NCBI GenBank assembly: GCA_028684915.1
Contig: JAQUEZ010000078.1
Coordinates: 1 to 26,051, forward strand
Source of the DNA: Desulfobulbus sp.
Lineage (GTDB): Bacteria; Desulfobacterota; Desulfobulbia; Desulfobulbales; Desulfobulbaceae
DNA: 26,051 bases
Direction: 5' to 3'
Within the stretch, counting starts at the first letter, position 1. Each line of letters opens with the position of its first letter. Below the pieces are notes generated by a model, which ran no database searches, was not told the DNA's origin, and saw nothing but the letters and a program-made list of their open reading frames with translations. The position numbers were made by a program, and so were the translations under genes. Shown here one piece after another: positions 8,227-17,272 of this stretch.

Positions 8227-8769
8227 ATGGTTGTTGTTAATTTCATTTTGGTCGGCCTGTTGCTGGTTATCCTGCAAACAACGGTCTTTATGCCGAAATT
8301 AGTCTGGCTGCCGGCCCCTGATTTTTATTTTGTCCTCGTGGCCTTCCTTGCCTACCGGTTAGAATTACTCCACAGTCTTATCATTCTTTTCCCCCTGGCC
8401 TGTTTTCTTGATGTCCTCTGCGGAACAGTACTCGGCAGCTACGCATTGATCTGTTTCGGCTGTTTTTTTTTCGTCAAAACCATTGCCGGAAAACTGCCGA
8501 TCCGGGAAACCCTCTACCAGATCCCCTTAATCGGCGTGGCCTACCTTGTGGTCCACTGGTTAGTCTATCTGCTGCTGAATTTTTTACAACCGGGGCAACT
8601 GGTGCCTTGGTCCTGGTGGCAAATGCTCATTCGAGCTTTATTGGTTGTCGTCCTGGGCTACCCTCTGTTTTATTTCTTTGAAAAAGTTCGCAAATTTTCA
8701 TTAAGCAACTTTCTCCCCTGGAATCGCCTGCGCCTCCGCACAGATAATCGGCGCAGACGGCGTACCTGA
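8227..8769 (+). CDS. mreD: Rod shape-determining protein MreD
   Basis: A 180-residue integral membrane protein, the least conserved elongasome component. Hydrophobic segments are visible at about 4-20, 34-70 (two), 75-90, 100-118 and 138-156, giving five to six membrane passes. Family-like features are PDFYFVLVAFLAYR near the N-terminus and LVVHWLVYLLLNFL later. The C-terminus is strongly basic (RLRLRTDNRRRRRT) and probably cytoplasmic. The call rests on topology, size and position between mreC and the PBP2 gene. It helps assemble MreC with PBP2 and RodA. The start ATG is within GGGTAATGG, with another purine-rich AGGGG ~14 bases upstream. Confidence 0.93.
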   Translation: MVVVNFILVGLLLVILQTTVFMPKLVWLPAPDFYFVLVAFLAYRLELLHSLIILFPLACFLDVLCGTVLGSYALICFGCFFFVKTIAGKLPIRETLYQIPLIGVAYLVVHWLVYLLLNFLQPGQLVPWSWWQMLIRALLVVVLGYPLFYFFEKVRKFSLSNFLPWNRLRLRTDNRRRRRT

Positions 8770-8806
8770 TGACTATCCCAAGAAAGTCCCTACGAGGTCA
8801 TTGATT

Positions 8807-10906
8807 GTGGCGAATTTGTTTGGTGCCGATAAAAACCCTTTAAGAAGATCAAACCAGCGGCGTGCAGAACCTCTGCTCGATGCGGAACGGCGGCGGGATA
8901 CAGGGTTAACGAAGCTCACCCCACGTGACGAAAGCGATCTGAGCGGCTACAAAAAAAAGGCCCTCTACAGCTGCGTGCTGATCATTCTCTTTTTTTCGGT
9001 CATTATCACCCGACTTTGGTTTTTGCAGGTCCAACAGGGAGATTCCTTCAGCGAACTGGCTGACACTAACCGGGTCCGCTCGATTGAGATTGCCGCACCA
9101 CGTGGAAACATTTATGACCGCAAAGACAGGGAACTGGTGACCAACCGTCCCTCGTTCAATGTGGTCTGGATGCGGGAAAACAATAAAATCGACGACGAGT
9201 GGCTGAAGAATCTCACGCGAATTCTCCGGGAAGACCCCTCGGTACTGCTGGAGAAAATACGCAAAATGGCCAATACCCCTGGCCATCTTCCAGTTCGGCT
9301 TGCTGAAGACATCGATTGGGAAACCGTTGCCCGTATCGAAAACAACCGGATGTATCTTCCGGAAATCAAGATCGAGGTTGTACCGCTTCGTATCTATCAT
9401 TACGGCAATCTCGCCTCCCACTTGATTGGCTACATGGGGGAGATCAATAAAGCGGAACTCGATAAATCAGAAACCGACCCAACGACCAAAGACCGCTATA
9501 AAGGTGGGGATCTAATCGGTAAAATGGGTTTGGAGCGTTTGCGCGAGATCGATCTTCGCGGTGAAAAGGGCCACCATAACGTGGAAGTCAATGCCCTTGG
9601 TTATGAGCAGCAGAACCTCAAGGGTGACGAACCGCTTCCCGGCAACGATATCAAGCTCACTCTCGATATGGAGTTGCAGAAGATTGCCGAAGAGGAGATG
9701 GCGCTCAAAAATCGGGCCGGTGCGGTGGTGGCCATGGAAGCCACGACCGGACGGATTCTGGTTGCAGCCAGTGCGCCGGAACTCAACCTTGGAGAGTTTG
9801 TCGGCGGCATCTCGCATAAAGCCTGGCAGGAAATGCTCGACAACCCCCTGCACCCGCTGATCAACAAACTGATCCAGGGCCAATACCCTCCTGGTTCCAC
9901 CTATAAACCGGTGACGGCCTTCGCCGGGCTGGCTGAAGGGGTTATTACTCCGGATACAAGCTTTTTCTGCCCTGGTTTCTACCGTTTCGGCAATCGGGTC
10001 TATCGGTGTTGGAGGCATTCCGGCCATGGAACCGTCAGCCTGAAACGGGCACTGGCCGAATCCTGCGACGTCTTCTTTTATCAGGTTGGCCAACGCCTCG
10101 GGGTTGACCGCTTGGCCCGCTATGCCAAAATGTTCGGCCTTGGCGCCCGTACAGGTGTAGAGATGGAGCATGAAAAACCCGGCATCGTACCCTCTACCGA
10201 ATGGAAAAAGAAACGGTATGGAGTTAAGTGGCATGAGGGCGAGACGCTTTCGATCGCCATCGGCCAGGGATACGATCTCGCCACGCCCCTGCAGATAGCC
10301 CTAATGACCTCGGTTATTGCCAACGGCGGGACCCTGTACAAGCCGACAGTGGTCGAAGATGTCACAGACCCCGACGGCAAGCTGGTCAGCTCATTCAAAC
10401 CCGAGGTTCTTTCCCAGATTACCGGCCAAGGGCGCAACCTCAAACTGGTGCGCGAAGGTATGATTGAGGCGGTCAATAGTCGCCACGGAACGGGTCGTGA
10501 GGCCCAGATCGACGCCCACGGCATTCTCGTCGGCGGCAAGACCGGTACGGCCCAGGTCGTCCGCCTGGCCCAGTACAAGAATCTCAAAGATGAGAACATC
10601 CCTTACGAGTACCGCGACCATGCCTGGTTTACCTGTTTTGCTCCAGCGATCAATCCGGAAATCGTCGTCACCGTCCTTGTCGAGCATGGACTCCACGGCG
10701 GTTCCGCTTCGGCACCCATTGCCGCAAAGATCCTCAATAGATATTTTGCGGACAAAATGAAAGACCAGGATGACGCCCAGAATCCACAGACCGCAGGCAA
10801 AAAGGTGATACTTTCCCAGGAAATGATTGAGGAGACCGATCTGCCGCCGACTGATGACGACTCGACCAATCTCCCGGCCACCCAACTCCCCAACCAAAAC
10901 GACTAA
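8807..10906 (+). CDS. mrdA: Penicillin-binding protein 2 (elongation-specific transpeptidase)
   Basis: A ~699-residue class B PBP that cross-links peptidoglycan during elongation together with RodA. One membrane anchor lies at ~52-74, followed by the pedestal domain (RGNIYDRKDRELVTNRPSFN) and a C-terminal transpeptidase. Active-site motifs are S364-T-Y-K367 (PGSTYKPVTA), S419-C-D and K578-T-G (GGKTGTAQV). I prefer the GTG at 8807 because GAGGT lies 8 bases before it; a TTG at 8801 is the alternative and would add two residues. A Cys/His set (FFCPGFY, YRCWRHSGHG, ESCDVFF) occupies the position of a zinc site described in PBP2; see findings. The C-terminal ~50 residues form a polar, acidic tail of unknown role. 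Confidence 0.95.
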   Translation: MANLFGADKNPLRRSNQRRAEPLLDAERRRDTGLTKLTPRDESDLSGYKKKALYSCVLIILFFSVIITRLWFLQVQQGDSFSELADTNRVRSIEIAAPRGNIYDRKDRELVTNRPSFNVVWMRENNKIDDEWLKNLTRILREDPSVLLEKIRKMANTPGHLPVRLAEDIDWETVARIENNRMYLPEIKIEVVPLRIYHYGNLASHLIGYMGEINKAELDKSETDPTTKDRYKGGDLIGKMGLERLREIDLRGEKGHHNVEVNALGYEQQNLKGDEPLPGNDIKLTLDMELQKIAEEEMALKNRAGAVVAMEATTGRILVAASAPELNLGEFVGGISHKAWQEMLDNPLHPLINKLIQGQYPPGSTYKPVTAFAGLAEGVITPDTSFFCPGFYRFGNRVYRCWRHSGHGTVSLKRALAESCDVFFYQVGQRLGVDRLARYAKMFGLGARTGVEMEHEKPGIVPSTEWKKKRYGVKWHEGETLSIAIGQGYDLATPLQIALMTSVIANGGTLYKPTVVEDVTDPDGKLVSSFKPEVLSQITGQGRNLKLVREGMIEAVNSRHGTGREAQIDAHGILVGGKTGTAQVVRLAQYKNLKDENIPYEYRDHAWFTCFAPAINPEIVVTVLVEHGLHGGSASAPIAAKILNRYFADKMKDQDDAQNPQTAGKKVILSQEMIEETDLPPTDDDSTNLPATQLPNQND

Positions 10907-11017
10907 CCGAGATTTTGTCGTTCTTGTAACACGCCACGAGAACGAGGTTTCATGCTTCGTAACATACTGTATTTATGCTACGTAACTTCTCGGATTTTGA
11001 TTTTTCACGAGGCCATC

Positions 11018-12142
11018 ATGTTTCAATTCGACCGACGACTTCTCCAACATTTTGACTGGGTTATGCTGTTGATGCTGCTGTTGGTGGGCGCGATGGCCCT
11101 GACCAACCTCTACAGCTCAACCTATATCACCGATAATGGTGCGTCCTCGATCTTTTACAAGCAAGGTCTCTTTTTTTCCGTCGGCCTCTGCATGATTTTG
11201 GCCCTGCTTGTCGTTGATTATCACCGAATTACCAAGCTTAGTTATGTCTTGTATGTGGTAATCCTTGCCCTCCTGACCTATACCCTCTTTTTCGTCAAGG
11301 CTATTGCCGGTTCCCAGCGGTGGATCGACCTGGGATTTTTTAATCTCCAACCCTCCGAGCCGACCAAACTGATCCTTATTCTCGTGCTCGCGTCCTGCTA
11401 TGCCAACACCAATGTTCCCGGCGGGTTCCGCCTACGAGATCTGATCAAACCAATCGCTCTAACCGCCCTACCCTTTGTCCTGATCATGCTCCAACCCGAC
11501 CTGGGAACGGCACTGATCTGCGCGATCATCTTCGTCTCCATGACACTTTTCGTCCGCCTGCGCTGGGGCACTCTGACTATCCTTGGAGGAACCGGGCTGG
11601 CCTGCATGTTCATTGGCTGGAAATTTCTGCTGAAAGAGTATCAGCGAAAACGGATCGAGACCTTTCTTAATCCGGAAGCCGACCCGATGAACCACGGCTA
11701 TCAGATCATGCAGTCCAAGATTGCGGTGGGAAGCGGTAAGGTGTTTGGCAAAGGGTTTATGGAAGGGACCCAGGGACATCTGCATTTTCTGCCGGAGCGG
11801 CATACAGACTTCGCCTTCTCGGTATGGGGTGAGGAATGGGGGTTTGCGGGATCGCTGTTTTTCCTCAGCTGCTATTTTTTCATGCTCGTTTGGGGGCTGA
11901 ACGTAGCCATGTCGGCCAAAGACAAGTTCGGCTCCATCCTTGCTTTTGGCTGCACCATGCTCATTTTCTGCCAGGCAGTAATCAACCTCTTCATGATCAT
12001 GGGTTTTTTGCCGGTAGTCGGCGTTCCCTTGCCCATGTTCAGTTACGGTGGATCATCGCTGTTGACCAACATGTTGGCGATCGGCATCATCATGAATGTA
12101 CGCATGCGCAGCTTCACCGCCGACACCTCAAGCAACGTTTAA
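11018..12142 (+). CDS. rodA: Rod shape-determining protein RodA (SEDS glycosyltransferase)
   Basis: A 374-residue polytopic membrane protein that polymerises lipid II glycan strands as the partner of PBP2. SEDS hallmarks are present: GSQRWIDLGFFNLQPSEPTK (mid N-terminal half), QPDLGTALI, the YQIMQSKIAVGSG block, FLPERHTDFAFSVWGEEWG and the C-terminal VPLPMFSYGGSS. About ten membrane segments are visible. I chose the ATG at 11018 (MFQFDRR), with GAGG five bases upstream, because it gives the usual RodA length. An in-frame ATG at 10952 would add 22 residues and also has a GAGG nearby, so it is not excluded. It is the last gene of the mre cluster. Confidence 0.95.
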   Translation: MFQFDRRLLQHFDWVMLLMLLLVGAMALTNLYSSTYITDNGASSIFYKQGLFFSVGLCMILALLVVDYHRITKLSYVLYVVILALLTYTLFFVKAIAGSQRWIDLGFFNLQPSEPTKLILILVLASCYANTNVPGGFRLRDLIKPIALTALPFVLIMLQPDLGTALICAIIFVSMTLFVRLRWGTLTILGGTGLACMFIGWKFLLKEYQRKRIETFLNPEADPMNHGYQIMQSKIAVGSGKVFGKGFMEGTQGHLHFLPERHTDFAFSVWGEEWGFAGSLFFLSCYFFMLVWGLNVAMSAKDKFGSILAFGCTMLIFCQAVINLFMIMGFLPVVGVPLPMFSYGGSSLLTNMLAIGIIMNVRMRSFTADTSSNV

Positions 12143-12151
12143 CCACCGGAA

Positions 12152-13111
12152 TCAACCGGCCGCAGCCTCTAGCACCAGCGTCTTCAGGGCCCCGATAAAT
12201 TGCGGATCGTCATTCAAGGCTCGGGTGACCGCAAAGCGCATTCCTAAAGCCTCGGCCATTTCACGATACTGGATATCGATTTCATACAGCGTTTCCACAT
12301 GATCAGAGACAAAGGAAATCGGCATCACCAGCAGGTTACGTTTGCCTTGGCCAGCCAGTTCCTGTATCACCTCCGGCAGCGCCGGTCCCAACCACTCCAC
12401 AGGGCCGCTCCGGCTTTGATAACAAAGCCGTCCTTTAACACCGGTCATCGATTCGAGGGCCGCAATAGTCTGCTTCAGGTGCTCGACATAGGGATCCCCT
12501 TCCGCAATTAACTGCACCGGCAGACTATGCGCACTGTACACCAACTCCACCTTATCACCGGCAAAAGACGCCACCCCTTCACGAACCCTTGATGCCAGAC
12601 AGACGATAAAAGCCTCCTGTTGCGGCCAGGCCTGAATCACCTGCAAAGGGAGTCGCAGAGTGCATTGTGCCATCTGCTCTTTAAGATCGGTTATCGAAGA
12701 ACCGGTGGTCGCAATCGAATAATGCGGATAGAGCGGCAAGGCAATCAAACGATGCACCTTTGCAACCCGCATCTCCTCCAAGGTTTCGCCAGCAAAGGGA
12801 TGCCAATAACGCATGCAAGGCCGGACAATAAAGCGCCCTGTTGAAGCAAGCGAATCTTCCAAAGCCCTGGCCTGCTCTTCAGTTTTGGCACGGATAGGGG
12901 AGCCGCCGCCAATACGGCGGTAATTGGCCATACTCTTTGGCGCCCGGCGATAGGCGATTATCCGGGCGATTATTTTTTGCATGAAGGCTGGCCCAAGACG
13001 AATAATCTGCCGATCAGAGAACAGATTGAGTAGAAAAGGACGAACATGCTCAAGGCGGTCCGGACCACCGAGATTCAACAGTAATACACCAATTTTCTCA
13101 TGAGTATTCAT
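12152..13111 (-). CDS. hemH: Ferrochelatase
   Basis: A 319-residue enzyme that inserts ferrous iron into a porphyrin, the last step of the classical haem pathway. The N-terminal GVLLLNLGGPD is diagnostic. The catalytic His is H195 in VYSAHSLP and the acidic partner is E273 in SDHVETLYEIDIQYRE. SPIRAKTEEQ and MRYWHPFAGETLEEM are further family blocks. The length is normal and no membrane segment is seen. It is transcribed toward rodA, with 9 bases between stops and no recognisable terminator between them. Many sulfate reducers make haem by the alternative sirohaem route, so a canonical ferrochelatase is informative about the pathway if the lineage guess is right. Confidence 0.95.
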   Translation of the reverse strand: MNTHEKIGVLLLNLGGPDRLEHVRPFLLNLFSDRQIIRLGPAFMQKIIARIIAYRRAPKSMANYRRIGGGSPIRAKTEEQARALEDSLASTGRFIVRPCMRYWHPFAGETLEEMRVAKVHRLIALPLYPHYSIATTGSSITDLKEQMAQCTLRLPLQVIQAWPQQEAFIVCLASRVREGVASFAGDKVELVYSAHSLPVQLIAEGDPYVEHLKQTIAALESMTGVKGRLCYQSRSGPVEWLGPALPEVIQELAGQGKRNLLVMPISFVSDHVETLYEIDIQYREMAEALGMRFAVTRALNDDPQFIGALKTLVLEAAAG

Positions 13112-13164
13112 GCCGTTACTCTAATCCCTTGCATATAATTCCGTCAAGAAATTGTCCTTCCCCC

Positions 13165-13194
13165 TTGATTTCCCGTTCTGGCAGTGCCTATAAT
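13165..13194 (+). promoter_or_regulatory. Putative sigma70 promoter of the HPF/cold-shock fusion gene
   Basis: TTGATT (13165-13170), an 18-base spacer and a perfect TATAAT (13189-13194). Transcription would start near 13201, leaving a leader of about 190 bases before the ATG at 13389. The leader contains a small hairpin GTGTGC-tgctt-GCACAC at 13238-13254. Confidence 0.6.
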
Positions 13195-13388
13195 TGAGAC
13201 ATGATCAAACGGTTTCCTTTCTCCCAACAGAATCTCAGTGTGCTGCTTGCACACAAATTTCCCCAATAACTACCGCCAACGGATTGTGCACGGAGAGAAT
13301 TGATCCGTATAAACCTCCAAGGAAATTGCTCTTTGATCTTTAGGCAGTGGCATGGGGTCACTGTCGCCGTTCACATCGGAGGATGTTT

Positions 13389-13931
13389 ATGGAATTGAAA
13401 ATCGAGGCCAAAAATCTTGACATACGAAAGAGCTGGCAGGATAAGATTGAGGAAGAGCGAAATCGGCTCATCCGCCACTATGCGAATTTCGTCCTCCATT
13501 TACGCGTAACTATTGAAGCCACACCGGGGTATAAGGAAGGCGGTTACGAGGTCCGCTTAGTTGCTTCGGTCCCCAATGATACGGTCGCGGTGAAACGCTG
13601 GGGTGAGAATGTCCGCAGCTTGCTGACCGAATCCTTTGATGTTCTTGGCTCTCAACTCAAGGAAATCGTCAAAAAGAAGCAAAACCATAAAACAGCCAAG
13701 GTTGCAGGAGCGGTGGCGGACGGCAAATCGACCGGCATTGTCCGTAAAATTGTCCCTGAGGAGGCGTACGGGTTTATCGTTACCAATGACAAACTCGACG
13801 TGTTCTTCCATGCAAACACTCTTAAAGACGTAGCTCTCAGTGAACTCGCTGAAGGCGACGAGGTTCTTTTCGCCATGGAAGAGGGAGATAAAGGTCTTCA
13901 GGCAACTTGGGTGCGGGTTGGTCAAGCCTGA
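13389..13931 (+). CDS. Ribosome-associated HPF/RaiA-type domain fused to a cold-shock domain
   Basis: A 180-residue two-domain protein. Residues 1-~98 look like the sigma54-modulation/S30EA (HPF/RaiA) ribosome-binding domain: MELKIEAKNLDIRKSWQDKI opens the first strand and helix, and GGYEVRLVASVPNDTVAVKRWGE and SLLTESFDVLGSQLKEI complete it. After a Lys/Ala linker, residues ~114-180 are a cold-shock OB fold: TGIVRKIVPEEAYGFI supplies RNP1 and DVFFHANTL supplies RNP2. The ATG at 13389 was chosen because GGAGG lies six bases upstream; upstream in-frame starts have no such spacing. The combination suggests a stress factor that contacts the ribosome and single-stranded RNA; this is inference from domains. 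A strong terminator follows. Confidence 0.88.
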   Translation: MELKIEAKNLDIRKSWQDKIEEERNRLIRHYANFVLHLRVTIEATPGYKEGGYEVRLVASVPNDTVAVKRWGENVRSLLTESFDVLGSQLKEIVKKKQNHKTAKVAGAVADGKSTGIVRKIVPEEAYGFIVTNDKLDVFFHANTLKDVALSELAEGDEVLFAMEEGDKGLQATWVRVGQA

Positions 13932-13980
13932 GCTGAAAATATCTTTTTAATTCGGGCTGTTCTCATCGCCCATTTTTTTT

Positions 13981-14008
13981 ACCCTGCCAATTTTGGCAGG
14001 GTTTTTTT
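13981..14008 (+). terminator. Rho-independent terminator after the HPF/cold-shock gene
   Basis: A ten-base stem ACCCTGCCAA/TTGGCAGGGT closed by a minimal loop and followed by seven T. It separates this gene from polA. Confidence 0.93.
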
Positions 14009-14184
14009 ATGCCCGCTTCAACTTGTATTGGAAGCATCGTCCCAGCGCCCTTGCGCGTGAATGGCAAATAGTGCTTGGTCAACCTGGATGCGCCGTGTAC
14101 AAAGACAGGTTGAAATAATACGGTGCCACCCCTTTCCAGATCCATTGGTACCTCCTGATCCCTGCAACACCCCCCGTGCTTACC

Positions 14185-16869
14185 ATGACCCAACCAGAAA
14201 TCTACCTGATTGACGGCAGCGCCTATATCTATCGGGCCTATCATGCCATAAAACCGCTGTCTAACTCTCAAGGACTGCCCACCCACGCCGTATTCGGTTT
14301 CATATCCATTCTCAGGCGGCTGATCAAGGAACGAGCTCCCCACTATCTCGCCATTGCCTTTGATACTAGAGGCCCGGTATTTCGCCATCGACTCTACGAC
14401 CAGTACAAGGCCAATCGCCCGCCCATGCCCGACGACCTTGCCGCCCAGATCCCCTATATCCGCAAACTGGTCGAGGCCTACCGTATTCCCTGCCTGGAGG
14501 ATGGCGACCAGGAGGCTGACGACTTGATCGCCTCGCTTACGACAAAGATGGTCGCCCAAGGCCACAGGGTGGTCATTGTCTCCGGCGATAAAGACCTTTT
14601 GCAACTGGTAGGCCCCAACGTCACCCTGTGGGATCCGATGAACAACCGCCTCATGGACGAGGCCGCAGTGCAGGACAAATACGGTCTACCGCCCTCTCGG
14701 TTGCTCGATTATTTTGCTCTCACCGGTGACAGCGCCGATAATATCCCCGGTGTTCCCGGCGTAGGGCCCAAGTCTGCCCTCAAATTCATATCCGAGCATG
14801 CAACCCTTGAGGGATTGTATGCCGTGGCGGATCAACTAAAACAATCCAAAACGGTGCGCAATATCCAGGAAAATCGCGAGCAGGCCTTTTTATCCCGCGA
14901 TCTGGTCAGGCTCAATGAGTCTGCCGAAGTTCCTGAGGAAATCGCCCATTACCGCTTTCAAGAACCCGACGCGGATAAATTGCGCAAGCTCCTCCAAGAG
15001 TTGGAGTTCCATTCCCTAATTCAGGAAGAAAACACCGCCAGCGCCATTGAAACCTCACGTTTTCATCTGGTCCAGGATTGCGCGGCCTTAAGCCAACTGG
15101 TGCAGCGGCTGAAAAACATGCCCTCTTTTGCCCTGGATACCGAAACCGATTCCCTGGAGACGCTTAGTGCCAACCTTGTCGGCGTTTCGATCTGTGTCGA
15201 CGATGGCGAGGCCTGGTACCTGCCCTGCGGCCACCGAACCGAGACGGGGGAGTTGCTCCCAGGTCAGCTAAAATTGGTAGAATTGATCAGCGCCCTCAGA
15301 CCTATTTTTGAGCAACCAGGCACCACCAAAATCGGCCATAACCTGAAATTCGACTTGGCGATTCTTGCCGCCCCCCATAACGGTGGGATGCAACCAGCCG
15401 GCCCTCTCTTTGATACCATGATCGGTGCATGGCTTTTGGAGCCTGATCGCCGCTCCTATAAACTTGATGATCTCAGCCTCGAGCTGGGGTTAAAGATGAC
15501 GACCTTTGCCGAGGTAACTGCCGGCGATCCGGCACCGGATGCCTTCTGTCGGGTCGCACTTGATGCGGCTTCAGCCTACAGCTGCGAGGATGTGTTCGGT
15601 GCAATACGGCTCTATCAGCATCAAGAACCGCTTCTTGCGGAGGCAGGACTCGATACGTTGATGACCGATGTCGAAGCTCCGTTGATCCCAGTGCTGCGAA
15701 CCATGGAACATAACGGTATCCTGGTCGATGCCGAGCAACTGAAATTACTCTCCCATGAATTTGGCCAACGGCTGGATACCTTTGAAGCCTCTATTTATGA
15801 AAGTGCCGGCACGTCATTTAATATCAATTCACCCAAACAACTGGGTGAGATCCTCTTTGAGCGACTTCAGCTGCCCAAAGGGAGAAAAACCAAGACTGGC
15901 TGGTCCACGGATGTCAAAGTTTTGGAGCATCTGAGCCTGACCCATGAACTGCCTGCCCTTATTCTCCAATACCGCAATCTGGCCAAGCTTAAATCCACCT
16001 ACGTCGATAAGTTGGCAAGCCTGCGGAATACAGCCACCGGTCGAGTCCACACCTCATTTAACCAATGCGGCACTGCGACCGGTCGTCTGAGCTCGAGCAA
16101 TCCCAACCTACAAAACATACCCATCCGCACCGAAGAAGGTCGACGGATTCGCTCAGCTTTTATTGCCACCGAAGGCTGCTCCCTGCTGGCTGCGGATTAT
16201 TCCCAGATCGACCTGCGTGTTCTTGCCCATTACAGCCAGGATCCGGCCCTGATGACCGCCTTTCAAAACGGCCAAGATATTCATCGCCGTACCGCCGCAC
16301 AAATCTTTTTCATCGCGCCGGAATTGGTTACTTCGGACATGCGGCGGGTGGCCAAAACCATCAATTTTGGTATCGTGTATGGCATGTCCAGCTTTGGGTT
16401 ATCCAGCCAACTGCACATCAGTCGCAAGGAAGCCCAGACCTTTATCGATCGCTACTTTGCCCATTTTTCCGGAATCAAGGATTTCATGGAGGACATCGTC
16501 GTCCGCGCCAAACAGGATGGATTCGTGACCACCCTTTTGGGCCGGCGACGCCCATTGCCCGACATCACGAGCAGTAATCGGGTTCAACGGGAATTTGCTG
16601 AACGGACGGCCATCAACACGCCGATCCAAGGAACAGCGGCCGATATCATCAAACTGGCTATGCTCCGTATTCACCGAGAATTGATGCAATCGGGATTACG
16701 ATCTCGTATGTTGCTGCAAATTCATGATGAATTGGTCCTCGAGGTGCCAAACCATGAAATTGAGACGGTCTCGGCACTCCTGAAGGAGCATATGGAAGCT
16801 GCGCTCCCTTTGCGGGTGCCCCTCGTTGTCCACCTCAACTGTAGCCAAAGTCTGGAAAAGACTGATTAG
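14185..16869 (+). CDS. polA: DNA polymerase I
   Basis: An 894-residue polymerase for Okazaki-fragment maturation and repair, with all three activities apparently intact. The 5'-3' exonuclease domain (1-~290) has LIDGSAYIYRAYHA, GDKDLLQLV and the helix-hairpin-helix GDSADNIPGVPGVGPKSA. The proofreading domain (~310-500) keeps its acidic motifs: FALDTETDSLE, IGHNLKFDLAIL and YSCEDV. The polymerase domain has motif A (AADYSQIDLRVLAH, ~669), motif B (RRVAKTINFGIVYGMSSFG, ~720) and motif C (QIHDELVLEVP, ~846). The ATG at 14185 is preferred over a GTG at 14176; neither has a clear ribosome-binding site. A weak promoter match (TTGGTC, 17 bases, TACAAA) lies at 14075-14103. Confidence 0.96.
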   Translation: MTQPEIYLIDGSAYIYRAYHAIKPLSNSQGLPTHAVFGFISILRRLIKERAPHYLAIAFDTRGPVFRHRLYDQYKANRPPMPDDLAAQIPYIRKLVEAYRIPCLEDGDQEADDLIASLTTKMVAQGHRVVIVSGDKDLLQLVGPNVTLWDPMNNRLMDEAAVQDKYGLPPSRLLDYFALTGDSADNIPGVPGVGPKSALKFISEHATLEGLYAVADQLKQSKTVRNIQENREQAFLSRDLVRLNESAEVPEEIAHYRFQEPDADKLRKLLQELEFHSLIQEENTASAIETSRFHLVQDCAALSQLVQRLKNMPSFALDTETDSLETLSANLVGVSICVDDGEAWYLPCGHRTETGELLPGQLKLVELISALRPIFEQPGTTKIGHNLKFDLAILAAPHNGGMQPAGPLFDTMIGAWLLEPDRRSYKLDDLSLELGLKMTTFAEVTAGDPAPDAFCRVALDAASAYSCEDVFGAIRLYQHQEPLLAEAGLDTLMTDVEAPLIPVLRTMEHNGILVDAEQLKLLSHEFGQRLDTFEASIYESAGTSFNINSPKQLGEILFERLQLPKGRKTKTGWSTDVKVLEHLSLTHELPALILQYRNLAKLKSTYVDKLASLRNTATGRVHTSFNQCGTATGRLSSSNPNLQNIPIRTEEGRRIRSAFIATEGCSLLAADYSQIDLRVLAHYSQDPALMTAFQNGQDIHRRTAAQIFFIAPELVTSDMRRVAKTINFGIVYGMSSFGLSSQLHISRKEAQTFIDRYFAHFSGIKDFMEDIVVRAKQDGFVTTLLGRRRPLPDITSSNRVQREFAERTAINTPIQGTAADIIKLAMLRIHRELMQSGLRSRMLLQIHDELVLEVPNHEIETVSALLKEHMEAALPLRVPLVVHLNCSQSLEKTD

Positions 16870-17070
16870 TTTTTACTTTACTTTTGCCACCTGAACATCT
16901 AAAGACTAATCAACACGTTTTTCCAATAGGTTGGCCCGAATGCCCAGTGGGTAAAAGACGGAATCCCCTAGAGAGCTCTCCGCTATTTCGGAAAAGTTTG
17001 GCAAGAGAATCCTCCCTAGGTATAAATTCCCTGTTCAACGCACTCTTTACGGACGCATAACCCTAACTTT

Positions 17071-17088
17071 TCTGGCCCACGATTTGCA
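17071..17088 (+). promoter_or_regulatory. Sigma54-type (-24/-12) promoter
   Basis: TGGCCCACGATTTGCA has the invariant GG (17074-17075) and GC (17086-17087) separated by exactly ten bases, with the flanking T before GG and TTGCA around GC expected for RpoN. The start would be near 17099, about 27 bases before the ATG at 17126. The 200 bases upstream hold a ten-base palindrome GAGAGCTCTC (16971-16980) that could be an activator site; nothing else is clear. Confidence 0.7.
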
Positions 17089-17125
17089 AAGATAATAACA
17101 AACGGCATGAACAAGGAGGGATGAT

Positions 17126-17248
17126 ATGAGTCCGCGAGAAGCTATCCGAATCTTGATATTGAGCCCCATTTATTTTCGATTACGACCTCTGCAACGTTGG
17201 CAGTTGGTTCGTGAATACTGCAGGCAATTTGAATCCTGTAAACACTGA
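17126..17248 (+). CDS. Conserved-looking 40-residue small protein
   Basis: A micro-ORF of 40 codons with an excellent ribosome-binding site (AAGGAGGG, five bases before ATG), directly after the sigma54-type promoter. The peptide starts MSPREAIRILILSPIYFRL and ends REYCRQFESCKH; it is basic, with an amphipathic or hydrophobic stretch in the first half and two Cys near the end. I do not recognise a named family. The gap to the PilZ gene is only 24 bases, and that gene lacks its own good ribosome-binding site, so the two are probably co-transcribed and coupled. It could be a small membrane-associated regulator or leader peptide; the sequence does not tell. Confidence 0.7.
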   Translation: MSPREAIRILILSPIYFRLRPLQRWQLVREYCRQFESCKH

Positions 17249-17272
17249 TTCTCCACTACCTTCCAAGCTGTC

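Noticed and set aside
13963..14604. 213-codon minus-strand frame over the polA start
   Set aside because: Antisense to the well-supported exonuclease domain of polA and spans its promoter region and a terminator.
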